From positions 1,259,501-1,323,500 of the forward strand of contig SMSO01000005.1 in NCBI GenBank assembly GCA_004764695.1: a DNA stretch of 64,000 bases. The letters are read 5' to 3'. Position numbers and translations under genes: made by a program. The DNA comes from Schizochytrium sp. TIO01. Taxonomy: Eukaryota; Sar; Bigyra; Thraustochytrida; Thraustochytriidae. The notes below the pieces were generated by a model. It was not told the origin of the DNA. It did not search any database and saw only the letters and a program-made list of their open reading frames with translations. Of the stretch, positions 1-10,200 are shown piece by piece (positions within the stretch are counted from its first letter, which is position 1; each line of letters starts with the position of its first letter).

Positions 1-1146
1 TCTGACAATGCTATAAATGTAATTCTTTTAGCTAGAAATCGAACGCGAAAGTGCAAAGGTTTGTTTGTATACAGAACGAGAAGCCGGAAAATTGACACCA
101 CGATGCAAAATCATTACAGCACAAGAGCAAAATCTGGTGAACACACGGCGCCCTCATCAGTGTGCTAAGAGGTAAAATGGATTCCCACAGCGTGAATCTG
201 CGTACACAAGCTCAGCTCTCTCATATTAAAGAAGCCCCACACCTCATAAAAATTAATCCAGTGGATAGAGAGAATAAAAGGAAAAACTTAATTTGCAGCT
301 GTGGGAATGGCCTCACAACTTGGCGCACGGCGATTCACCAACCCCTGTTTTTAAAAGCTACAATTCGTCCGCCCGCGGAGGGATTATCATCGCTGTTCCC
401 TGGCATGCAAGGTTTAAAGCCAAGGGCCAATGTGTTTGTTTCTCAGGTTAGTCTTTTGTAAATGTTGACGTTGCTATTTTCATAAAAATAAAAGCTATTC
501 TCCATTTATTTTTTTTACTTTTGTAAAAAACCTTCATGATGATTTGCTGTTGTGCATTCAATTAAAGTGTCCTTTTCAGGTAAAAAACAAAATAGTAAAG
601 CACAATCTTGAGAAAATTAGACGGGCTTTTAAAGACAACTGCGAATTGCTTTATTCTTGTTGTTTGTAAAATGATCTCAACGTCTTTGAATTGGAAAAAG
701 GTTGCGTAGGTTTGGGTGTCCAGCAAAAGTAGGTGAACCAGAACAACACCCATAGTACCTAACTGGATAATCGTCACTAAGATGTAATTTCTTTAGAAGC
801 TTTGCAAGAATTAAGGAGAATGGGAAGATAGCCCATTGAAATGAGAATAGACCTATTATTTTCTTGGACATTTATCTATGCTACGTCTTTTACCACCTAA
901 TTGTGAGTATTCTGCTCGTGCTCTAGCTAGACAACTATAGATCTACATTCTTAAATTTTTTAAAACCTCAATCTATAAAAGTTGGCCACAGTCGAGGCAT
1001 AGTCGGTGCAGATCTCACTATGGTAGAATTAAAAGAAAGCGATCAGCGCAGCAAGCAAACTTTGCGACTAAAATAGCATTTCGGCTTAGATAAAAAATGA
1101 TTGCTGTCCCCTGCCTAATTGGGAATCAACATTGTGTGCCTACATT
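1..1146. other. intergenic, left edge
   Basis: This stretch lies downstream of the minus-strand RCC1 gene and holds no convincing gene. A plus-strand open frame from ATG 177 to 461 (94 codons) has no recognisable motif. The remainder is AT-rich with frequent stops in all frames. A 3' exon of a gene to the left cannot be excluded. Confidence 0.5.
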
Positions 1147-4100
1147 TTATGATTCTGGGAAACCCATAGGGGGTAAAACTTTATGAGTGGGGCTATCTTT
1201 CATGGAATCACTTATGCGGCTGCTTGCTCGCCTTGACCTACGGCGTACGAGAGAAGACGCCGGTGTCAGTATCGAGAGATCTTGACCTTGCTGGGAGACA
1301 TCATGTAGATCTTGTTGTGAACCACTTTGAATGTCCAAGAGCAATTGCTTGCCACTCGCAGCACCTTGCATGCTTTTGGTTGAGGCTAACAAGGCATCAT
1401 CCGTCTCACGTCGACTAGCAGAAGCTGAAGCTTCAATTTCTGCGGCACTGGTCTTACCACGCGAAGCATACGACCCTACAGACTCAGCGTCTCTTTCACG
1501 AATTGCAGAAAAGGACGATGCATCTTTGCGACTCCCGCTTGTATAGCGCTTCGATGCAAACGAAGACTCGCCCTGTAATTCTTGCGCAATACTCCTGGAG
1601 TCATCTGCATTATACGTGAAAGAAGCATCTGCATCTCTTTTAGACGTAAAGGAGGATTGTGTATATGATGAAGCCGAGTCATCAAAGAAGGATTGTTGAG
1701 AAGATTGACGTCCGAGACTACCAACACTCGAAAGACTCTTCATACTACTGTAGAGACCGTTGGGATTCCGCAACCGACGCTTCTTGCGTTTTTTTCTCTT
1801 CTTTTTCTTATCCTTTTCACTATCTTTTGTTGTTGAATGAGTCGAGAATGGATGTGTACAAACCTTACAAATACGCTCATTAAACATCAAAGGTTCGAAT
1901 TCGTCACACATATCACATGCACCACATGCTCCTCGACCCTGTAAATTGTCCTTGTTAGCCGCTTCTGTATTTTCTAAAGCCTTTCCGACAGCTTCCTCGT
2001 TAGCTTGGGCGGCCAGTTCTTCGTCTTCTGCCTTCTTCATGGATTCCATTTGATGTAATATATAATCAGTGAGGCCAAGATCTGATTCGTGGAGCATCAA
2101 ACCAAATCTTTCAGAAGCGACGTGCCGTCCTAATAGCTTTTTTGAAGACTTGTGGAACAGCCCTTTCACTGTATCGTAAGCATAGAGGATTGTAGCTGCT
2201 GCGGAGTCTAACTTCGGCTTAATAAGCTGCCAATTCAGAGGAGGAGGATTTGTTTCCAGCAAGAGTTCGGCCATTGAATCCAATCGCCGCAAGCGACCTC
2301 CTGGTCCAGGTGGATATTTTACGTCGTTCCACTTTGTACGGAGCGTACACATTTCGCAACGAATGCTCCCTCGATCAAGTGGGCATTTGCTGGATAGTTC
2401 TCCAAATTTAATTTTGTCCCACGCCTCAAAAAAAGTGGGATACTGTCTTAGAATGAATGCATTTCCAGGGTCAGCCCGCACAGCTCGTTCATAAGCACTT
2501 TCAATTTCTTGTTTGTCTTTAGATGGTTTACAAACCACCAGCATGACTTCTTTGCCTACATGAACAGAATTCACCTTTGAAATTGGCTGGATTAGACCTG
2601 GAGTTCCATAGACCTCTAACTCAGCAAAATGTAGATAGTTTGTGGTCTCAAGTTGGACTCGGACATAGCGAGCAGCTGTATTGGCAGGTAATTTCCAGAT
2701 GGAACGACGCATATTTTGGGTAAACTTTTTCTTAGCAGCACATTGTCCATACGCATTAACTAGCTGCCTATCAAAAGGTGTATTTCCAACCAGAATCCAA
2801 CAAGGGAATAATCGTTTCGTGAAATGATCACGGGGTGCTGATGCATCAAGGGGTTCATCTTCGCGGTTCCACAACACAATTTTTTCTAAGATACAAATCC
2901 GCCCCAAATCCACCTCCCAGTAAGGCTGCGGATCCATTTGTGTATGGATTACTTGCGTTTCACCCATACCGGAGAGATCGCCGTTTACCGCACATTTGGA
3001 AGTGCGACTATTGTAAACCGAGCTTTGATGGGATGGTCGATATAACGCAAGGTCACGAGGTACAGTATACATTGCACGAACAAGGCGTGGATGCCGAATA
3101 AATTTTCGCTCCGCATCTTGCGCAATTGCTCCAGATTTATTTGCACCCCAGGTATAAAGCTCCCCTTGCACAGAAATACAGGCTGTTGCACCGTACCCAG
3201 CCGAAACTCTCTTTATTGGGGTATCTAGTAGCTCACGCATAATATGGAAGGTTGGTCTCGATTTTCCCAAAGCAGCAACAGGACCTGCTACAAAAACATG
3301 TCCTCCAGACACGCGTTTCACACGATTAAGACCCTCACCCTCGGTCTTTTTTCGAACACGTTCGCATACGACCGTGTGTGTGCAACCGCATGAAACTTGA
3401 GCAACTCGTACACCAGCAGCATGTAAAGTACGCGCAAGCTGTGGCTCTTGCACTTGTCTAGGAAGCCCATAACCAAGTCCGAGACGGCCGCCGTCTGAGC
3501 ATCCCCACATGAAAAGTCGACCATCTTCGCTCACAGCACCTGTGTGGGTATTTCCACAGGAAATTTGTACAATTCGAGTAACGTTTGGAATATTTAGCCT
3601 AGCAGGGAATGGGCAATAGGTCTCTACATTCTGCGGTATGTTTCCTAAACCAAGTTTCCCATCATTGCTGCCACCCCATATAAACACTCTTCCTTGCTCA
3701 GTAATGGCAGCGGAGTGTGAAAATCCACATGAAATAGCAACTAGCCGTTGTGATACAAGCTCCTGCACCAAGGTAGGTTTTTCTACGTCATACCGCGCCG
3801 CCCCTGTTTCAGAAGCAATCGCTGCTGCTTGAATCGCTGCAACAACAGATCCAGATGCGCCTCTGTGCGCATTAGCTTGCACATCACTACGTGAACGCAA
3901 CTTCGGCCCTTGCCCTTGCCCTAACCTCCCAAAATTACCATCCCCCCATGTATATAGTTCCCGTGTTATTGCGGAGATACTACCAACATGAAAAGCTCCG
4001 GCAGACACTGCAGCAAATCCAGTGGTAGAATCATTATAAAAATAGGGCTTACTTCCTCGCTCCGTTGTGATAATAGGGGCAGGAAGATGCTCCGATAGTT

Positions 4101-4179
4101 TTGATTGAGAAATGCCCCGCAGACTACGACGCCATTTCTTGTAAATCTTATTATGCTGATTTTCTCGAACAACCCGCAT
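1147..4179 (-). CDS. RCC1-repeat protein with F5/8 type C domain (probable C-terminal part of a larger gene)
   Basis: This is a 1010-residue frame. RCC1-type blades recur at about residues 55-88, 145-180, 204-238, 258-300 and 323-352, each with a G-rich turn, an H-T/S-x-A/G strand and a W-G motif such as ELYTWGDGNFGRLG. Residues about 378-526 look like an F5/8 type C (discoidin) domain: a YWEVDLG strand, then RYVRVQLE and ELEVYG near its end. A CxxCxxC...CxxC cluster at 752-774 probably binds zinc. It is followed by a strongly basic stretch (about 789-804) that could be a nuclear signal, and a Ser-rich tail. RCC1 propellers usually bind proteins or chromatin; the target here is unknown. The frame stays open upstream of ATG 4179 with charged helical sequence and runs into the 3' end of the next frame, so the ATG is probably internal to one long gene. 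Confidence 0.85.
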   Translation of the reverse strand: MRVVRENQHNKIYKKWRRSLRGISQSKLSEHLPAPIITTERGSKPYFYNDSTTGFAAVSAGAFHVGSISAITRELYTWGDGNFGRLGQGQGPKLRSRSDVQANAHRGASGSVVAAIQAAAIASETGAARYDVEKPTLVQELVSQRLVAISCGFSHSAAITEQGRVFIWGGSNDGKLGLGNIPQNVETYCPFPARLNIPNVTRIVQISCGNTHTGAVSEDGRLFMWGCSDGGRLGLGYGLPRQVQEPQLARTLHAAGVRVAQVSCGCTHTVVCERVRKKTEGEGLNRVKRVSGGHVFVAGPVAALGKSRPTFHIMRELLDTPIKRVSAGYGATACISVQGELYTWGANKSGAIAQDAERKFIRHPRLVRAMYTVPRDLALYRPSHQSSVYNSRTSKCAVNGDLSGMGETQVIHTQMDPQPYWEVDLGRICILEKIVLWNREDEPLDASAPRDHFTKRLFPCWILVGNTPFDRQLVNAYGQCAAKKKFTQNMRRSIWKLPANTAARYVRVQLETTNYLHFAELEVYGTPGLIQPISKVNSVHVGKEVMLVVCKPSKDKQEIESAYERAVRADPGNAFILRQYPTFFEAWDKIKFGELSSKCPLDRGSIRCEMCTLRTKWNDVKYPPGPGGRLRRLDSMAELLLETNPPPLNWQLIKPKLDSAAATILYAYDTVKGLFHKSSKKLLGRHVASERFGLMLHESDLGLTDYILHQMESMKKAEDEELAAQANEEAVGKALENTEAANKDNLQGRGACGACDMCDEFEPLMFNERICKVCTHPFSTHSTTKDSEKDKKKKRKKRKKRRLRNPNGLYSSMKSLSSVGSLGRQSSQQSFFDDSASSYTQSSFTSKRDADASFTYNADDSRSIAQELQGESSFASKRYTSGSRKDASSFSAIRERDAESVGSYASRGKTSAAEIEASASASRRETDDALLASTKSMQGAASGKQLLLDIQSGSQQDLHDVSQQGQDLSILTPASSLVRRRSRRASSRISDSMKDSPTHKVLPPMGFPES

Positions 4180-4211
4180 CTCAGTACGTTGACGCTCTCT
4201 CTGTTCCTTTT

Positions 4212-4281
4212 CTTCGTTATAAATTTTTAATAAAGGGGCGCCACGCAGATCGCGCAGTTGTCTCCAACAATTCAGCCTTAC
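4212..4281 (-). other. candidate 70-nt intron or one-base frame break joining two RCC1 frames
   Basis: On the minus strand a GTAAGG donor starts at 4281, and an AAG acceptor ends at 4212. Removing these 70 nt joins the EF-hand frame to the RCC1/F5-8C frame and yields the continuous charged stretch TTAKEKEQRERQRTEM. Alternatively, dropping one base near 4255 merges the frames as ...ELLET-LRDLRGAPLLK..., which also reads as good protein. The AAG acceptor and very close branch-like TTATAAC are weak splice signals, so a sequence error or a true frameshift stays possible. Confidence 0.45.
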
Positions 4282-6484
4282 CTTTCGCTGTAGTCGATTG
4301 TTTATCGCGATAGAGATCTAGCATCTCGATTTCTGTTTCGCGAAACTTATCAGAAAGTTTCCGTCCTCCAATTTTTCGTTCAATTCGTACCGCGTCATAT
4401 ACTAGATCCACCATTTGTCGCTTGTTTAGACCTTCGAGTTGAAATCCACGCATTCTCAGTGTTAGTTCGACCTTATCGAACGGAAGTTTGGGTAGGATGA
4501 CGTTTTCCATATGCTGGTTTTTCAAATGAGCTTGGGGTGACGGCTCGTACACGTTGTAATAATCCTCTGTCACTAAGCGTAGGCGATTGAAAATTTCCTC
4601 TTCTGTCATCTGTAATTCAAGATTTGGTTCAGCCATGTCGGGCCATGGTGACTTGTCGTGCATATTTAACATTAATTTGCTTCGCTCAGTGAGTTGCCCA
4701 CGGGATTCTTCTAAGTTTTCGTCTCCAACTGGTGTCCACCATTGATCACGTCCTCCCCATGCAAGTAGCTCACCACGATCTGTTCGTGCAAAAGCTGTGT
4801 TTAATCCAGCTGTCACATCTACTACACGTCGGCCCCAAAGTGCGCTTGTATTGGGTGAGCAAATTGTGCGTACGAATGGACTCTTATATTTTCGTTCTTC
4901 AAGTTCCATCACCCTTTGAGCTTCAAGTCTTGCACGTTCAATCGGGTCATCATCACTATCCTCGCTGTCATCCTCGCTGTCATCATCACTGTCGTCGTCT
5001 TCACTATCATCGTCGTCATCGCCATCTTCGCCATCACTTTTGTCACTTGCATTTTGGTTACTTCCTGGTTGACCCTCACCACTATCGTCTTCGCCTTCTT
5101 CATCTGAATCATCTGGTATTCCAAAATCCGCACCACGAATTAGTTTATCCAGTGTTGATCTAGGTTTTGCTGGAAAGCGAATGAGGTTTTTATCAGGTCG
5201 TTCTGGTGCCCCAGTGGTGCTGTCATAGTTCACTAATTCATGACGACCAGGGAGATCATTAACTTCGTTTTCAGAATACGTGTCTTCAGCATCATTTTGT
5301 AGCTCTGCTCCCGTTCCCGCAAAGCGTCGTGGATATTTTGTCCGCTTTGACAAATTACTTACAGGTTGCCCGCTGTTCCGATACTTCAATTTCCGAGGCC
5401 CGTCTGGAATCACACGTTCGTTCCATAGAGTTTGTACCAGTTCAAAGCTCTTAAACGCTCCATGTGGCCTTGAAGCGTCAGCTGAGAATTGACCATATGC
5501 ACCTACTCCAAAGACATAAACCTGCCCAGCAATGTCCAGCGCATTAGCAAGCTCTTGTCTAGAACGTTTTTTAGCCATTTTGATCGCATGTTCTTTCTCC
5601 TTTTGTTCTGCTTGCCAGTTTCTCCACTGCTTCGCTTGCGCAAGGGCTTGCTCTTCCATTTGTTCTTCTTCGTCAATAAGTTCTTCCAATCGCCGCATCA
5701 TAACTGCTTTCGGTGTTCGCTTCCCAAAACGAATACCCCTGCGTTCAAGCTCGCCACGTATGTCACCTAGGTGAAGCCAAATCTTTCGAAATTCACTATA
5801 CTCAATATATCCTGACTTATCCGTGTCATACTTTTTAAAAAACTTTTCTTGCTTCGCTTGACTCACGTGAATGTCAAGATATTCAAGAATATCTACAAAC
5901 TCATCCTCAGAAATACGACCGGAATTGTCCTCATCAAACATGGCAAACGCGTCTTTTGGACTCAAATTGCCTGTAGGAACAAAGCCAATAGAGTTGCCAG
6001 AGTTTGGATCGCATGCATACATAGCTGCTTTAAACTCATCAAGACCAAGTGCTCCGCTTTTATCAGTGTCCAAGAATCGAAAATATCGCCATGCCTTTGC
6101 TTCGGTAAGGTTGATGCCAATCAGTGGGAGGAGCTCTTTAAATTCCTCAAACTCAATCAGACCGCTGCCGTCTACATCAATCTCCTTAAATACCTCCTCA
6201 GGGGACTTCTTTTTAATTTCGTCCTGCTTCAACCCTTCTTTTTTTTGCTTTTCTTCGTCATCATCATATGAAATACCTTCTGCAAATATTGCTTTAGCGG
6301 CCTCAAAGTCCTTGTCTGTCAGAAGTTCTGGTTCAGACTCTCCTCGACGCCGCCTTGCAGCTTGCTCAGCTTGTTCTTCATCATCTAATAAATCACGCTG
6401 TTCAAGCCTGTTGAGAATTTTTGAGCGTGTGAGCCCGACCGTAGTCGGGCTCTTTCGTGAGGTTGCCTTTCGAGAGCTTGACAT
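4217..6484 (-). CDS. EF-hand / RCC1 / SAP-like protein (probable N-terminal part of the RCC1-F5/8C gene)
   Basis: The first in-frame ATG is at 6484 (MSSSRKATSR); the frame is open further upstream but without ATG. Four canonical EF-hand loops follow (DVDGSGLIEFEE, DTDKSGALGLDE, DEDNSGRISEDE and DTDKSGYIEYSE), at about residues 103-231 from this ATG, so calcium binding is expected. A long Glu/Lys helix follows, then an RCC1-like strand (VYVFGVGAYGQF), an Asp/Glu/Ser-rich disordered stretch coded near 4,930-5,110, a second RCC1-like blade (VVDVTAGLNTAFARTDRGELLAWGG) given here only in outline, and a C-terminal SAP-like helix pair (LTLRMRGFQLEGLNKRQMVD). RCC1 blades on both sides of the frame break, in the same order and strand, argue for one protein of roughly 1,770 residues. 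The likely role is calcium-responsive binding to chromatin or protein; no enzyme domain was seen. Confidence 0.87.
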   Translation of the reverse strand: MSSSRKATSRKSPTTVGLTRSKILNRLEQRDLLDDEEQAEQAARRRRGESEPELLTDKDFEAAKAIFAEGISYDDDEEKQKKEGLKQDEIKKKSPEEVFKEIDVDGSGLIEFEEFKELLPLIGINLTEAKAWRYFRFLDTDKSGALGLDEFKAAMYACDPNSGNSIGFVPTGNLSPKDAFAMFDEDNSGRISEDEFVDILEYLDIHVSQAKQEKFFKKYDTDKSGYIEYSEFRKIWLHLGDIRGELERRGIRFGKRTPKAVMMRRLEELIDEEEQMEEQALAQAKQWRNWQAEQKEKEHAIKMAKKRSRQELANALDIAGQVYVFGVGAYGQFSADASRPHGAFKSFELVQTLWNERVIPDGPRKLKYRNSGQPVSNLSKRTKYPRRFAGTGAELQNDAEDTYSENEVNDLPGRHELVNYDSTTGAPERPDKNLIRFPAKPRSTLDKLIRGADFGIPDDSDEEGEDDSGEGQPGSNQNASDKSDGEDGDDDDDSEDDDSDDDSEDDSEDSDDDPIERARLEAQRVMELEERKYKSPFVRTICSPNTSALWGRRVVDVTAGLNTAFARTDRGELLAWGGRDQWWTPVGDENLEESRGQLTERSKLMLNMHDKSPWPDMAEPNLELQMTEEEIFNRLRLVTEDYYNVYEPSPQAHLKNQHMENVILPKLPFDKVELTLRMRGFQLEGLNKRQMVDLVYDAVRIERKIGGRKLSDKFRETEIEMLDLYRDKQSTTAKGKAELLETTARSAWRPFIKNL

Positions 6485-7236
6485 TATTGCTACATGCGAC
6501 TCTTTAACTCTGCATGCCGCAAGTCGGAAATACTGACAGCTAGAAGCGTGGAGTAGGAAGCGTATCAAGGACTAACTGCCACTGCGGATGCAGAGATTCT
6601 ATGTACTCGTGGATTCTATTTATACCAATAAACCCACTTCAATACTAAGCTTGTGGACGAAGGGCTGGTGTGTTGTTTGGACTGCTTCAGCAAGTGTCCG
6701 TTCTGGCAATATAGTAACGTTAATATGGTTCCAAAGGTCACTTGTAACCTCTTCCAATATATTAGTGATAGGTTTGTTGTAGGCCCAAGAAAGTCTCACA
6801 GATTCACAGATAAGATGAATAGAAGTTTCTCTCAGAGAATTTCCCCGTCCATGATTGGATTTATAGGCATATGTCGACCTAATATTACTCACACCAATCG
6901 AAATGACGGAAACGACGAGAATATCCTTAATTTGCATGGGGAGGAACATATCAAATAATAATAGTTATTATTATTGATCATCAGTACTGAAAGAAAATGA
7001 TACGCAAGACAAAGTATAAGAAGAAGAAGAAGAAGAAGAAGAATAGTAAAATAAATCTAGCTGTTCTAAACCGGAGAAAAATTGATCTGAAAATAAAAAG
7101 GGGGAATGCTTGCTTCTGTGGACCAGCACCTACCTACCTTTTCGCATGTACAAAATGCATTTAGTGCGAAGGATAGCTTGGCATACTTAAATACAAAAAC
7201 AAAATGTGTGCAGATAAAGAAACGTGAAAAAGGAAT
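6485..7236. other. intergenic between PLC and EF-hand/RCC1 genes
   Basis: About 750 bp separate two tandem minus-strand genes, so the stretch should hold the 3' end of the PLC transcript and the promoter of the EF-hand/RCC1 gene. Short overlapping open frames occur on both strands near 6,620-6,960 but conflict with each other and show no motif. An AAG repeat lies inside. Confidence 0.5.
7018..7043. repeat. (AAG)n microsatellite
   Basis: About eight perfect AAG units lie upstream of the EF-hand/RCC1 gene. Confidence 0.9.
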
Positions 7237-10200
7237 CTACGATGATAAAGTACGTTGTCGTGGAAGCTTCGTAAGTGTAACCTTGCAGAACAAAAACCCA
7301 TCGTCAGTGAGCGCTCCATTCGCATGACGCATGGCAACATAGCGATAACCTTGACGGAGGCAGTTTAAGGGAAATACATTTTGGCAAACAAAGCGGCCCT
7401 TGCCACGACCACCATCTACGTGGCGGACTATAAAGCTCAAGAGCGCAAGGTTTCTATTATGGATTTTGAATCGAAAAGTCTCGCCCCAAAAAGGATCAAA
7501 ACCATTGTGTTCGACCCATGTCGAACGTACTGTACGATCATCTTGTTCAAGCCCACGAAGTGTGATTTCAACATATGGACTAATCGATGTGGCGACAGTT
7601 GGAGGACGAGGTAAATAATGGCCCGAGATGAGATTCACCTCAAGAATAGTAACTTCTGGGTCAAAACTAGCATCGCCAGGTTGAAGAGCCCATGGGAGCG
7701 TGCCAACAACATCATTCTGAGAATTCTGTTCAAGTTTTGGCTGACCTAAGATGCGCTTGACCTTGTCACTCAGCTCTTTGCCTTGCTCTTTCACGCCATA
7801 AGCGCCATTCATGTCTTGACTATATGAATGATCATCACCGTCTTTTCCGACCTCATGGACTTCGTCTTCAATGAAGAAACCCTCAACGTTTGAAGGTGGC
7901 GTTGCTGACCTAGAACTCGTCCCGCGCATATTAGCAAGGTGCCTACGAGAGTCCACACCTGTGGTGGTTGAATTAAGCATGGCAGAAGGCTTGAGAACAA
8001 AACCACAACCTCCATTGTCCTGAAATTTGCCCTGGTTTAACCAAACTTCAGTGCCAAAGTTCTGATAATTCAATGCAACAATTTGACAGCCCACATTCCA
8101 TGCAGGCACTGGGTCATAATTTGATGAAGTGATGCGGCTCCCTGCAGGAAAGATTCTAAGCAGATGAGTCTTTGCATATGAACAAATTGCCGCTGCACTA
8201 GGCCCTGGCGAAGCAAGTTTCCTCATTTTCTGCTCAGCTATAGATGACGATGTGCGGTATGAAGGTGCCTTAAAAACAACAGCCTCACCAGTAGAGTCTG
8301 ACTTGATAACGGGAACAGGAATATTTTTGATGTACATGAGGCGAAGTAGTGACGGGGTGACTCCATCCTTGCTCTCGTCATTATAACGAGCAAGGATGTA
8401 TGGCGGGAATTCTTTTCGGCCTGACAAAGCGACTCCACCATCTGTTGGTTCGTTCAAAAGATTATTGGGGCCCTCTGAAGCCATATGTTGTGGACCTGAT
8501 CGCCCTGTATGACCTTTACTAGATGATAGAAATGTGAGTCGCGGTCGCGTCATTGCCATCTCTCCGTTAGTAGGCGAACCTTCAGCTGAAATATTTCGCT
8601 GTTCATCCTGTTCACCGAGCTCTAGCTCACTGCGCTTAGAATCTTCCTTATTTGTACTTCGAACACCCACGTTTTGAGTCTGATTGCGTGGTTTGCTAAA
8701 TTTACGTGACTTTGATTTGTTGACGGAAGATTGCGATTGCATACCGTTTCCACTCATGTGCGTGAGCTTTTGTGAAGATGATGCTCCAAATTCTCCAAAC
8801 TCACCGGGATTCAGAGTCATAGAACTACGCACGACCACATCATCATCCTCGAGATCCTCGGCTTCGTCAAGAAGTTCTTCATCAGATTGTTCGGCACCTT
8901 CCTCAAATTTCTCATAGTCATCACTAGATTCACTCGTGCGCTGCGAATTCATCCCAAAGCTCTCAGCATCGACGCGCGCGTTACTGCTACGCTTAGTAAG
9001 CGAGGACATCCGGCTAAATATAGAATCTTGAGTATCAAGCAAGGGGGAAGAGTTGTCTGCAATCTCGTGAAAACGAGCTTTCTCTTCAGTCGACTGCGCC
9101 AAGTCAGTTGAGTCCCCACTTGAGTCGCCTCTCTTTCCCTTTCGAATCATCTTGTTTCGGGGAAGAGGTGGCGGTGCTGGAAGATCGAACGAACTCTGTC
9201 CATCGGGGTCTTCTTGCGTTTGCGAAAGCATTAAAGCTGACGTGGAAGAATCTTGTCTAAGATGTTGAAGTTGACTAGTGGATGCGGTCTGGCGTGCATC
9301 GAGTTGCCCTGGCGTAAAGTATTGCTCCTGGCGTTGCTGCTCTTGCCGCTGTTGCTGCTGTTGATGTTCATGCTTCTGGCGCCGGTGTTGAAGTTCAAGT
9401 TTGCGCATTTTGATTTCTAATTTGTCTGTTTTGGTCATACGCTTATCTGGCCGATCACGAATAACAAATTTGTGTCGTAGTTGATATGGACTTAGCCACT
9501 CCGCGACACCTACTTTAAGGTTGCTCTCATCGGGTGTTGGGAAGCGTAAAAGATCATCACCTAAGATACTCTCAAGGTAGTACACTTGTTTTCGCTGTTG
9601 ATCCATGGAGCAGTGGTTCTCGATTGTGATGATAACAGGGTATTCACTTGCGTCAAAGCCGTGCTTCCGCAGCGCAACAATACAATCGCGAAATGGCATA
9701 GGTTTACAAAGGGTATTGCCATGAGTAACGATAGGATCATCGCTTGGGCCATTCCATGCATCGAGTTCGATAACACGCACGCCAAGTCTTAGTGCCCGAA
9801 TGATGGCGTATGCTGTGGATTCACTGTAAAGTTGATTTCCACTTAGATAGGAATTGTGAGAAGAGGAAATAAAATAATGGCTGAGAGGCTGGTGCATATC
9901 TTGATACACGTTGTGTAGCTTATGATAATTGCCAACAGAGTTTGTTAACCCGTCTACCATCATACATACAAAAGCTTCATAAGACAGTTCAGGCGGAACA
10001 TAATTTGGAGACAAAGGATGCCATTCAGGGTATTGAGGAGCAGCGGACGAGACGCGCTGGCGAAGTGTATGTCCTCCTGTGGCATATGTTGCTGGGACAG
10101 AGTCTTGGGAGCGTGCTCGTACGCGCATGCGCGACAAGAAACGCTTAAGACGATGTCTCTTACCTCCACGCTCACTTGCAGTACTAGAGCTGACGTCAGA

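Noticed and set aside
4732-5163. 143-codon His-rich plus-strand frame
   Set aside because: It lies antisense to the Asp/Glu/Ser-rich region of the EF-hand/RCC1 gene; the His and Arg richness is the mirror of acidic codons.
5871-6536. 221-codon plus-strand frame
   Set aside because: It lies antisense to the EF-hands of a well-supported gene and has no motif of its own.
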